16,338 bases of DNA from JBAXGE01 sp044344145. Lineage in GTDB: Bacteria > Planctomycetota > Phycisphaerae > WQYP01. The stretch is from positions 1 through 16,338 of the forward strand of contig JBIJDM010000038.1 of the NCBI GenBank assembly GCA_044344145.1, in the 5' to 3' direction. Below are positions 1 through 5,974 of this stretch, piece after piece. Under the pieces are notes generated by a model that was given only the letters and a program-made list of their open reading frames with translations, did not search any database and was not told the origin of the DNA. Each line of letters opens with the position of its first letter. The stretch's first letter is position 1. The position numbers and the translations under genes were made by a program.

Positions 1-1
1 G

Positions 2-580
2 GCCCAGATCAATGTGGGCGCTGCCACCGAAAGCGATATGAAGGAAAAGAAAGCCCGCGTCGAAGACGCCTTGCACGCCACCCGCGCTGCGGTGGAAGAA
101 GGCATCCTCCCCGGCGGCGGCACCGCGCTGCTCCGCAGTCTGAGCGTGCTCGACAAACTCACCGTCAACAGCGACGATGAACGCACCGGCGTGGAAATTG
201 TCCGCCGGGCCCTGCAGGAACCCACCCGCTGCATCGCGGCCAATGCCGGCGAAGACGGTGGCGTGATTGCCCGCAAGATCATCAAGGGCAAAGCCAACTT
301 CGGCTTCAACGCCCTGACGCTGGATTTTGAAGAAGACATGATCAAGGCCGGCATCATCACCCCGACCAAGGTGGAACGTTCGGCGTTGCAGAACGCCGCC
401 AGCGTGGCCACGCTGCTGTTGACCACTGACGCCATCATCGTCGAAAAGCCCAAGGATAAAGATGCTGCTCCCGCCGGTGGCCCCGGTGGTATGGATGGCA
501 TGGGCGGAATGGGTGGCATGGGAGGTATGGGCGGCATGGGTGGAATGGGCGGTATGGGTGGCATGGGCGGCATGATGTAA
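2..580 (+). CDS. groEL: Chaperonin GroEL, GGM-tailed paralogue (5'-truncated by window edge)
   Basis: This is the C-terminal part (192 residues) of a 60-kDa chaperonin, the ATP-driven cytoplasmic folding cage. The reading frame is already open at base 2, so the gene begins outside the window. The fragment opens with the intermediate/equatorial segment INVGAATESDMKEKK and then VEDALHATRAA, which contains the catalytic Asp equivalent to E. coli Asp398. A PGGG turn and an AASVATLLLTT segment follow. The protein ends in a long Gly-Gly-Met tail, the disordered tail that lies inside the cavity in classical GroELs. One oddity is the motif GIITPTKV, where E. coli has GILDPTKV: the ribose-contacting Asp495 is replaced by Thr, with a one-residue length change just before it. 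The gene sits 51 nt upstream of groES and is probably co-transcribed with it. Family assignment is secure; the N-terminal and apical domains cannot be assessed. Confidence 0.97.
   Translation, partial: AQINVGAATESDMKEKKARVEDALHATRAAVEEGILPGGGTALLRSLSVLDKLTVNSDDERTGVEIVRRALQEPTRCIAANAGEDGGVIARKIIKGKANFGFNALTLDFEEDMIKAGIITPTKVERSALQNAASVATLLLTTDAIIVEKPKDKDAAPAGGPGGMDGMGGMGGMGGMGGMGGMGGMGGMGGMM
500..571 (+). repeat. Tandem 9-bp repeat encoding the Met-Gly-Gly tail
   Basis: Eight consecutive 9-bp units of the form ATGGGNGGN lie just before the last two Met codons and the stop. Each encodes Met-Gly-Gly. Third codon positions vary from unit to unit while the peptide stays constant, which suggests selection on the tail sequence rather than a recent slippage expansion. 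The tract is still a likely site of length polymorphism between strains. Confidence 0.95.
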
Positions 581-631
581 GCCCGGAGCCACGGAATTTT
601 TGGAATTACTTTTTCGAAGGAGTTAACGCAC

Positions 632-922
632 ATGAATATTCGTCCCCTTGATGATCGTCTCGTAATCAAACCCGCGGAAGCGGAAACCAAGACCGCCACC
701 GGGATCGTTCTGCCCGAATCGGCCGCGGAAAAGCCCACCTTTGGCAAAGTCGTGGCGATTGGCCCCGGCAAGCTGCTGGAAGGCGGCAAGCGCGTCGCCC
801 TGAGCGTCAAAGTCGGCGACCAGGTCTACTACGGCAAATATGCCGGCACCGAAATCAAAGTGAATGATTTGAAGCTCGTGATCGTTCGTGAGAGCGATCT
901 GCTGGGCGTTGTGGAAAAGTAA
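632..922 (+). CDS. groES: Co-chaperonin GroES
   Basis: This encodes the 10-kDa heptameric lid that caps GroEL during folding in the cytoplasm. At 96 residues it is full length for the family. The N-terminus IRPLDDRLVIKP is canonical. The mobile loop lies at about residues 16-33 and contains the hydrophobic IVL tripeptide (25-27) that docks on the GroEL apical domain. It is followed by GKVVAIGPG and a C-terminal DLLGVVE strand. A strong ribosome binding site (GAAGGAG, 616-622) precedes the ATG. It is the only groES in the window and lies between two groEL genes, so it could serve both chaperonins. No CIRCE-type inverted repeat (TTAGCACTC-N9-GAGTGCTAA) is present just upstream, so any HrcA control would act at a promoter outside the window. 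Confidence 0.98.
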   Translation: MNIRPLDDRLVIKPAEAETKTATGIVLPESAAEKPTFGKVVAIGPGKLLEGGKRVALSVKVGDQVYYGKYAGTEIKVNDLKLVIVRESDLLGVVEK

Positions 923-923
923 T

Positions 924-949
924 CCCGGTGTGACCCGGGCCTGGGCCCG
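924..949 (+). other. GC-rich stem-loop candidates between groES and groEL
   Basis: The groES-groEL spacer (923-996) carries overlapping short dyads. CCCGG (924-928) can pair with CCGGG (935-939), and alternatively CGGGC (936-940) can pair with GCCCG (945-949) across a 4-nt loop. No T-run follows, so this is not a standard terminator. It could be an RNA processing or stability element that adjusts the groES to downstream groEL ratio, or simply GC-rich spacer. The groEL ribosome binding site (AAGAGGA, 982-988) is outside it. Confidence 0.3.
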
Positions 950-996
950 AAGTCGCGCCTTAGAATTGACCGTATTACTATAAGAGGATATTTACG

Positions 997-2610
997 ATGG
1001 CTGCTAAGCAACTGATGTTCGATCAGGTCGCCCGGCAAAAAGTGCTGGTTGGGGTACAGAAACTCGCCAACGCGGTGAAAGTCACCCTCGGCCCATCGGG
1101 CCGCAACGTGGTGTTGCAGAAGAGCTGGGGCTCGCCGCAGATCACCAAGGACGGCGTCACCGTCGCCAAGGAAGTCGAGCTGCCCGATCCGTTTGAAAAC
1201 ATGGGCGCCAAGCTGGTGAACGAAGTCGCCAACAAGACCAACGACAACGCGGGCGATGGCACCACCACCGCGACCGTATTGGCTGAAGCGGTCTTTGCCG
1301 CGGGCGTCAAGGTCGTCACCGCCGGGGTCAACCCCGCCGCGGTCAAGCGCGGGATTGACAAGGCCGTCGAGGCCGCCGTCGAATCCATCAAAGGCCAGTC
1401 CAAGAAAGTCAACGGCAAGGATGACCTGCGCAAGGTCGCCCTGATCTCCGCCAATGGCGATGCCGAAATCGCCGGCCTGATCGCCGATGCCCTCGAACGC
1501 GTGGGCAAAGACGGCGTGGTCACCATCGAAGAAGGCAAGTCCATCAAGACCGAGATGACGCTGGTGGAAGGCATGTCCTTCGACAAGGGTTATCTCTCGC
1601 CGTACTTCATGAACAACCCCACCACGCTGGAATGCGTGCTGGAAGATCCGTATATCCTGCTGTTCGAGAAGAAGATCAGCACGATCACGGAAATTCTGCC
1701 CCTACTCAACAAGGTCGTCACCACCGGCAAGCCCGTGCTGCTGATTGCCGAAGATGTCGAAAACGAAGCGCTGGCGACTCTGGTCGTCAACCGCCTCCGC
1801 GGCATCCTCAATATCTGTGCGGTCAAGGCCCCCGGCTTTGGCGATCGCCGCAAGGCGCTGCTGGGTGATATCGCCGCCGTCACGGCGGGCGAATTCATCA
1901 GCGAAGACCTGGGCATCAAGCTCGACGCCATCGAAGTCAGTCAACTCGGCCGCGCCAAGCGCGTGGTGATTGACAAGGACAACACCACCATCATCGAAGG
2001 CGCCGGCAAGAAGAAAGACATCGAACTGCGCATCAACCAGATCCGGCAGCAGGTCGAAAAGACCACCAGCGAATATGATCGCGAAAAGCTGCAGGAACGT
2101 CTGGCCAAACTGACCGGCGGCGTGGCCGTCCTCAAGGTCGGTGGCGCTACTGAAACCGCCATGAAGGAAGCCAAGTTCCGCGTCGAAGACGCCCTCCATG
2201 CCACCCGTGCGGCGGCGGAAGAAGGCATCGTCCCCGGCGGCGGCGTGGTCTTCCTGCGGGCCATCGAAGCCGTGATTGCGGCCAAGACCAAGGCCCGCGG
2301 CGACGAGAAGGTCGGCTTTGATATCATCGCTTCCGCGCTCCGCGCCCCGTTGGCCCAGATCGTCGCCAACACCGGCGAAGATGGCGGTGTGGTGGTGGAT
2401 GAAGTGCTCCAGAAGACCGGCGCGTTCGGCTACAATGCCGCCACCGGCGAATATGGCGACCTGTTCAAACTCGGCATCGTTGATCCCGCGAAGGTCAGCC
2501 GCACCGCGTTGGAGAATGCCGCTTCGGTGGCCGGTCTGCTCCTGACCACCAACGTCATGGTGACCGAGTTGAAGGATGAGGCCGAACTCATCAACGGCGC
2601 GATCAAGTAA
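997..2610 (+). CDS. groEL: Chaperonin GroEL, second complete paralogue lacking the GGM tail
   Basis: This is a complete 537-residue 60-kDa chaperonin. The ATP-site motifs fall at the same numbers as in E. coli: KDGVTVAKE with Asp52, GDGTTT at 86-91 with Asp87, and VEDALHATRAA with Asp398. The nucleotide-contacting motif FGYNAATGEY and GIVDPAKV (Asp495 equivalent) are intact. The apical polypeptide/GroES-binding groove is also conserved: GYLSPYF near 198-204, ILPLL near 233-237, and ALATLVV near 258-264. It should therefore bind GroES and hydrolyse ATP. The protein ends in ELINGAIK with no Gly-Gly-Met tail, unlike the paralogue upstream of groES. ATG was chosen for its ribosome binding site AAGAGGA (982-988). 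The gene lies 74 nt after groES and is followed by a strong terminator. Whether it forms its own ring or mixes with the first GroEL cannot be read from sequence. Confidence 0.98.
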   Translation: MAAKQLMFDQVARQKVLVGVQKLANAVKVTLGPSGRNVVLQKSWGSPQITKDGVTVAKEVELPDPFENMGAKLVNEVANKTNDNAGDGTTTATVLAEAVFAAGVKVVTAGVNPAAVKRGIDKAVEAAVESIKGQSKKVNGKDDLRKVALISANGDAEIAGLIADALERVGKDGVVTIEEGKSIKTEMTLVEGMSFDKGYLSPYFMNNPTTLECVLEDPYILLFEKKISTITEILPLLNKVVTTGKPVLLIAEDVENEALATLVVNRLRGILNICAVKAPGFGDRRKALLGDIAAVTAGEFISEDLGIKLDAIEVSQLGRAKRVVIDKDNTTIIEGAGKKKDIELRINQIRQQVEKTTSEYDREKLQERLAKLTGGVAVLKVGGATETAMKEAKFRVEDALHATRAAAEEGIVPGGGVVFLRAIEAVIAAKTKARGDEKVGFDIIASALRAPLAQIVANTGEDGGVVVDEVLQKTGAFGYNAATGEYGDLFKLGIVDPAKVSRTALENAASVAGLLLTTNVMVTELKDEAELINGAIK

Positions 2611-2643
2611 CGGCGTTGCCGTGCAGCTACACTGAACACCACG

Positions 2644-2673
2644 AGCCCAGGGAGCCTCTCCCTGGGCTTTTTC
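2644..2673 (+). terminator. Intrinsic terminator after the groE genes
   Basis: A perfect 10-bp GC-rich stem (AGCCCAGGGA at 2644-2653 paired with 2659-2668) has a 5-nt loop and is followed by a T-run at 2668-2672. This is a textbook Rho-independent terminator for the groES-groEL transcript. It lies only about 30 nt before the dnaJ start, so it separates groE from dnaJ-grpE or acts as an attenuator between them. Confidence 0.9.
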
Positions 2674-2704
2674 TCGAAGCTTGTGAGATGTGAGGTTATT
2701 CGAT

Positions 2705-3874
2705 ATGGCCAGCCAGCGCGATTATTATCAGGTTCTGGAGGTTGCCAAGGGGGCCTCCCAGGACGAGATCAAGCGGGCCTACCGCAAGGCGGCCATGAAG
2801 TTCCACCCGGATAAAAATCCCGGTGATCAGGACGCCGAACAACGCTTCAAAGAAGCCGCCGAGGCCTATGAAGTCCTCAGCGACTCCGACAAACGCGCCC
2901 GCTACGACCAGTACGGCCATGATGGCCTGCGCGGCACCGCCGTGCATGACTATCAGCACATGCAGAACGAAGATATCTTCTCGATCTTCAACGATATCTT
3001 CGGCGATATGGGCGGCGGCCGGCGGCGCGGCGGTGGTGGTGGAGGCGGAGTGCGGCCCACGCGCGGTTATGATCTGGAAACCCAGACCGTCATCACGCTG
3101 GAAGATGTCGCCAAAGGCTGCGAGCAAACCATTGATTTCACCCGCCAGGACCATTGCGATGAATGCAAAGGCTCCGGCGCCGAACCGGGCAGCAAACCCA
3201 AGAAGTGCATCACCTGCGCCGGCAGCGGACAGGTTATGCAACGCGGCTTCGGCGGTATGTTCCAGATGGTCTCCACCTGCCCCAACTGCGGCGGACGCGG
3301 CGAAGTGGTGGACAAAATCTGCAAATTCTGCGATGGCACCGGCCATAGTCCCAAGAAACGCACGCTGATTGTCAAAATCCCCGCCGGGGTGCATGACGGC
3401 CAGGCGGTGCGCATCGCCAACGAAGGCGAACCGGGCACGCACGGCGGGCCGCGCGGTGATCTGCATGTCGTGGTGCGCGTGCGTGAACACAAATTTTTCC
3501 AGCGCGATAACAACCAGCTCGTGATGCAAATGCCCGTCAGCTTTCCGCAACTGGCGCTGGGCGCGGATATCGAGGTGCCCACGCTCTTCGGCAAATCTAA
3601 TCTGCGCGTCCCCGCGGGCACCCAGCACGGCGAACTACTCCGCATCAAGGGGCTGGGCCTGCCCTCGCTGCGCGGCGGGGATCAGGGTGACCTGATTATT
3701 CAAGTGCTGGTCGAAATCCCGCGCAAGCACAACCGCAAACAGGAAGACCTGTTGCGGCAGTATGCCGAACTCGATGACATTGCCGTATTGCCCCGCCGCA
3801 AAGGCTTCCTCGAAAAACTCAAAGAGCATTTTACCGGCGAAGACTCCGAACCTACGTCAAAAAAGGATAAATAA
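2705..3874 (+). CDS. dnaJ: Chaperone protein DnaJ (type I Hsp40)
   Basis: DnaJ delivers unfolded clients to DnaK and stimulates its ATPase. The 389-residue protein has the full type I layout. The J domain (about 5-70) carries the HPD triad at 34-36. A short Gly/Arg-rich linker (103-115) stands where a Gly/Phe region usually lies and is poor in Phe. Four CxxCxGxG zinc motifs follow (Cys 151/154, 168/171, 192/195, 206/209). C-terminal substrate-binding domains complete it, with PAGVHDGQAVRI and GDLHVVV-type motifs. ATG at 2705 is preferred over an in-frame GTG at 2690: it has a GAGG site at 2692-2695 and gives the usual family N-terminus MASQRDYYQVL. The gene follows the groE terminator directly and ends 2 nt before grpE. 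No dnaK is present in the window, so its partner must be encoded elsewhere. Confidence 0.98.
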   Translation: MASQRDYYQVLEVAKGASQDEIKRAYRKAAMKFHPDKNPGDQDAEQRFKEAAEAYEVLSDSDKRARYDQYGHDGLRGTAVHDYQHMQNEDIFSIFNDIFGDMGGGRRRGGGGGGGVRPTRGYDLETQTVITLEDVAKGCEQTIDFTRQDHCDECKGSGAEPGSKPKKCITCAGSGQVMQRGFGGMFQMVSTCPNCGGRGEVVDKICKFCDGTGHSPKKRTLIVKIPAGVHDGQAVRIANEGEPGTHGGPRGDLHVVVRVREHKFFQRDNNQLVMQMPVSFPQLALGADIEVPTLFGKSNLRVPAGTQHGELLRIKGLGLPSLRGGDQGDLIIQVLVEIPRKHNRKQEDLLRQYAELDDIAVLPRRKGFLEKLKEHFTGEDSEPTSKKDK

Positions 3875-3876
3875 TC

Positions 3877-4413
3877 ATGTGCGCTGAACCCACCAATCCC
3901 GCGCCCGCAACCCCCGAGCCCACCAGTCCCGAGGCCCCCGCCGGGGAAGAAGTCTCCCTGCGTGATGAACTCCAGCAGTTGCAGACCGAAGTCACGGAGC
4001 TGCGCGGCAAATTGGTCCGCTGGCAGGCGGAGCTGCACAATGTTCAGCGCCGCGCCGACAAGGAAATGCAGGAAATCCGCCAGCGCACCAACGCCGACTT
4101 CGCCGGGGATTTCATGCCCCTGCTCGACCAGTTTGATATGGCCATGTCCGCGCTACCGCAGGATGGTTCCGCCCAAAGCATGCTCGATGGCATCAAAATC
4201 ATGAAAAACGAGTTTGCGAAAATCATGCTCAAACGGGGCGTCGAAAGCTTTGATCCCACCGGCCAACCGTTCGATCCGCACCAGCACGAAGCCGTCATGA
4301 TGGTGCCCCATCAGGAAGGCGTTGCCCCCATGACGATCGTACAGACCTTCACGGTCGGCTATACTTGCGGGGGTCGGGTGATTCGGCCGGCCAAGGTTAA
4401 AGTCGCCAGTTGA
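3877..4413 (+). CDS. grpE: Nucleotide exchange factor GrpE
   Basis: GrpE releases ADP from DnaK and resets the chaperone cycle. The 178-residue protein has a disordered Pro/Glu-rich N-terminus (1-25), a long charged helix predicted to form the dimeric coiled coil (about 26-75), and the beta-wing head. The GrpE signature covers about 119-171 and includes FDPHQHEAV, followed by TVGYTCGGRVIRPAKV at the C-terminus. The ATG lies 2 nt after the dnaJ stop, with AAAGGA inside the end of dnaJ as ribosome binding site. That indicates tight translational coupling. The pairing with dnaJ and the absence of dnaK fit an organism in which dnaK lies at another locus. Confidence 0.96.
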   Translation: MCAEPTNPAPATPEPTSPEAPAGEEVSLRDELQQLQTEVTELRGKLVRWQAELHNVQRRADKEMQEIRQRTNADFAGDFMPLLDQFDMAMSALPQDGSAQSMLDGIKIMKNEFAKIMLKRGVESFDPTGQPFDPHQHEAVMMVPHQEGVAPMTIVQTFTVGYTCGGRVIRPAKVKVAS

Positions 4414-4442
4414 CCCGATTTGCGCTAACGAAGGATCGTCCA

Positions 4443-4790
4443 ATGCCCACGTATGAATATGCCTGTCAGGCCTGCGATCATCGGTTTGAAGAGTTTCAAT
4501 CCATGACCGCCAAGCCGATCCGCAAATGCCCCCAGTGCGGTAAGCTGAAAGTAAAGCGGTTGATCTCCGCCGGTGCGGGCGTCATTTTCAAAGGTTCGGG
4601 CTTCTACGAAACCGACTATCGCTCCAAGAGCTATAGCGACGGTGCGAAGAAAGACACCGCGGCCAGCAGCACACCCGCCGCCGCGCCGGCCGCGGCGTCA
4701 ACGGCAACCACCCCCACTCCAGCGCCCGCGCCGGCCCCCGCCGCCCCGGCCAAGAGTGCGAAAAGTTCCAGTAAAAAATCCGCTGCCTGA
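4443..4790 (+). CDS. FmdB-family zinc-ribbon protein with Ala/Pro-rich tail
   Basis: This 115-residue protein opens with the FmdB zinc ribbon (about 1-60). Cys 8/11 and 29/32 form two CxxC knuckles, surrounded by the family features MPTYEY, HRFEEFQSM, KRLISAGAG and FKGSGFYETDYR. FmdB-type proteins are named from a putative regulator of formamidase genes, but their biochemical role is not established. Residues 70-115 are low complexity, Ala/Pro/Thr-rich and ending Lys/Ser-rich, so probably disordered. The ATG at 4443 is chosen over an in-frame TTG at 4410 because it gives the family N-terminus and has GAAGGA at 4430-4434. It lies 29 nt after grpE and 8 nt before yacG, apparently in the same operon. 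Confidence 0.93.
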   Translation: MPTYEYACQACDHRFEEFQSMTAKPIRKCPQCGKLKVKRLISAGAGVIFKGSGFYETDYRSKSYSDGAKKDTAASSTPAAAPAAASTATTPTPAPAPAPAAPAKSAKSSSKKSAA

Positions 4791-4798
4791 GGCCACCC

Positions 4799-5008
4799 AT
4801 GGTACAGTCGCCACTGCCCAATAATGAAGACGGCGCGTTTCGCTGCCCAATCTGCCGCAAGCCGGTGCCCAGCATTGACGAGCCGTTCTTCCCGTTCTGC
4901 AGCCAGAAATGCAAACTGATTGACTTGGGTAATTGGGTGGACGGCAAATATATGCTTTCGCGTCCGCTCGATCCCACGGATGAACTCGAAGAGCCCCCGT
5001 CGCCTTAA
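4799..5008 (+). CDS. yacG: DNA gyrase inhibitor YacG (small zinc protein)
   Basis: This 69-residue protein carries the YacG signature: CPIC (Cys 16/19), then CSQKC (Cys 34/38), then IDLGNW (41-46) and GKYML. In E. coli, YacG binds GyrB and inhibits DNA gyrase; the four cysteines hold one zinc. The C-terminal tail is acidic and Pro-rich, as is common in the family. The GAGG overlapping the preceding stop (4789-4792) serves as ribosome binding site. It lies 8 nt after the FmdB-type gene and 14 nt before a lipoprotein gene. Two small four-cysteine zinc proteins in a row is notable, but no functional link is known to me. Confidence 0.93.
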   Translation: MVQSPLPNNEDGAFRCPICRKPVPSIDEPFFPFCSQKCKLIDLGNWVDGKYMLSRPLDPTDELEEPPSP

Positions 5009-5022
5009 CCGGAGCCCCGGCC

Positions 5023-5907
5023 GTGCGTTCCGTTGTGTCTGCACTTTATCTGCTTCTGACCGGCACGCTTTGCCTGCTGGGCGCCTGCAGTGCCCCGCCA
5101 CCGACAACCACACGGCCCGCCGGCCCGCGCGTGATCAGCACCGTCCCCGCCGCCACCAGTATTATCATGCAACTGGGTGCGGCCAAGTCTCTGGTCGGCG
5201 TGACCAAATATGACAAGCTCATGCTGCCTGCCGAGTTGGGTGATCTGCCCGTCATCGGTGATTATCTCGATCTCAATTACGAGCTCTTGTATCAAGCCCA
5301 TCCCACGGCGGTGATTGTGTTCATGTCCAGCGAACGCGTACCCCCGCGGCTGCGCGAGCTGGCCCAGACCGAAGGCTTCGAGATTCACAATCTCAAGCTC
5401 GATACCATCGCCGATTTATACACCACCACCGAAGCGCTGGGCCGTATGGCGGGGTGTCCCGATACCGCCAGCGCCCGCATCGCCGCGACCCGCGGGGAAT
5501 TGGCCGAAATCCAAGCGCAATATGCGTCCCGCACGCCGACGCCGCGCGTGGCGTATGTCATTGGCCGCAACCCGCTGATGTTGGTGGGCCGCGGAGTGTT
5601 TCTCGATGAACTTATCACGCTGGCCGGCGGGCACAATGTCGGCGCGGAACTGGGGCAGGGCTGGCCGGTGACCAACCGCGAACGCCTGCTGCAACTGCAA
5701 CCCGATGTGCTGCTCATCGGCACCCCCGGCGAGCCCCCCGCCCAAGCCGAAGACCCGCGTCTGGCCCCCTGGCTGCGTGACAGCACCCCTGCCGCCCGCA
5801 ACCAGCGCATCTACCTGCACACCGACCCCAACGGCCAATTACTGACCCTCGACATCGCCCAACAAGCCCGCGAATTGGCCCGCAACATCCATGCACCCAC
5901 CCCGTAG
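5023..5907 (+). CDS. Substrate-binding lipoprotein of the cobalamin/Fe(III)-siderophore family (BtuF/FecB-like)
   Basis: This is a 294-residue periplasmic-binding protein of the two-lobed, helix-backbone class (PF01497-type). A lipoprotein signal peptide (1-21) ends in the lipobox LLGAC with Cys22 as the predicted lipidated residue, followed by a Pro/Thr linker. Family features include RVISTVPAATSIIMQLGA (36-53), LVGVTKYD, LPVIGDYLDLNYELL and, in the C-lobe, GGHNVGAE with QPDVLLIGT. Such proteins hand B12, haem or ferric siderophores to an ABC permease. The ligand cannot be told from sequence. No permease or ATPase gene follows: the next gene is on the other strand, so this is an orphan component here. 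GTG at 5023 is the chosen start because it supplies the whole signal peptide and has GGAG about 8 nt upstream. It is the last gene of the dnaJ-led cluster. Confidence 0.9.
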   Translation: MRSVVSALYLLLTGTLCLLGACSAPPPTTTRPAGPRVISTVPAATSIIMQLGAAKSLVGVTKYDKLMLPAELGDLPVIGDYLDLNYELLYQAHPTAVIVFMSSERVPPRLRELAQTEGFEIHNLKLDTIADLYTTTEALGRMAGCPDTASARIAATRGELAEIQAQYASRTPTPRVAYVIGRNPLMLVGRGVFLDELITLAGGHNVGAELGQGWPVTNRERLLQLQPDVLLIGTPGEPPAQAEDPRLAPWLRDSTPAARNQRIYLHTDPNGQLLTLDIAQQARELARNIHAPTP

Positions 5908-5929
5908 TATGGTCATATCTGACCATACT
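5906..5929. other. Perfect hairpin at the convergent junction, overlapping the lipoprotein stop codon
   Basis: AGTATGGTCA (5906-5915) is the exact reverse complement of 5920-5929, with a 4-nt TATC loop. The stem begins within the TAG stop codon of the binding-protein gene. No T-run follows on either strand, so it is not a classical terminator. It may protect the 3' end or act as a bidirectional stop between convergent transcripts. The rest of the spacer up to 5974 shows nothing else. Confidence 0.6.
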
Positions 5930-5974
5930 CATCCTATCCCACCCCACATTTACCATTCATCCGGCATATCCGAC

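Noticed and set aside
500..571. A short-repeat array that might be a CRISPR or phase-variation tract
   Set aside because: It is an in-frame codon repeat encoding the GroEL Met-Gly-Gly tail; there are no spacers, and unit changes of 9 bp would not shift the frame.
581..631. A CIRCE/HrcA operator before groES
   Set aside because: No TTAGCACTC-N9-GAGTGCTAA-like dyad is present; the spacer holds only a short GGAATT repeat and the ribosome binding site.
966..994. An internal promoter before the second groEL (TTGACC, then TATTTA)
   Set aside because: The -35-like box is good, but the -10 match is three of six and would start transcription inside the coding sequence, so it is probably chance.
2696..3628. 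A 310-codon minus-strand open frame opposite dnaJ
   Set aside because: It is a mirror of the dnaJ coding sequence with no motif of its own; DnaJ is certain on the plus strand.
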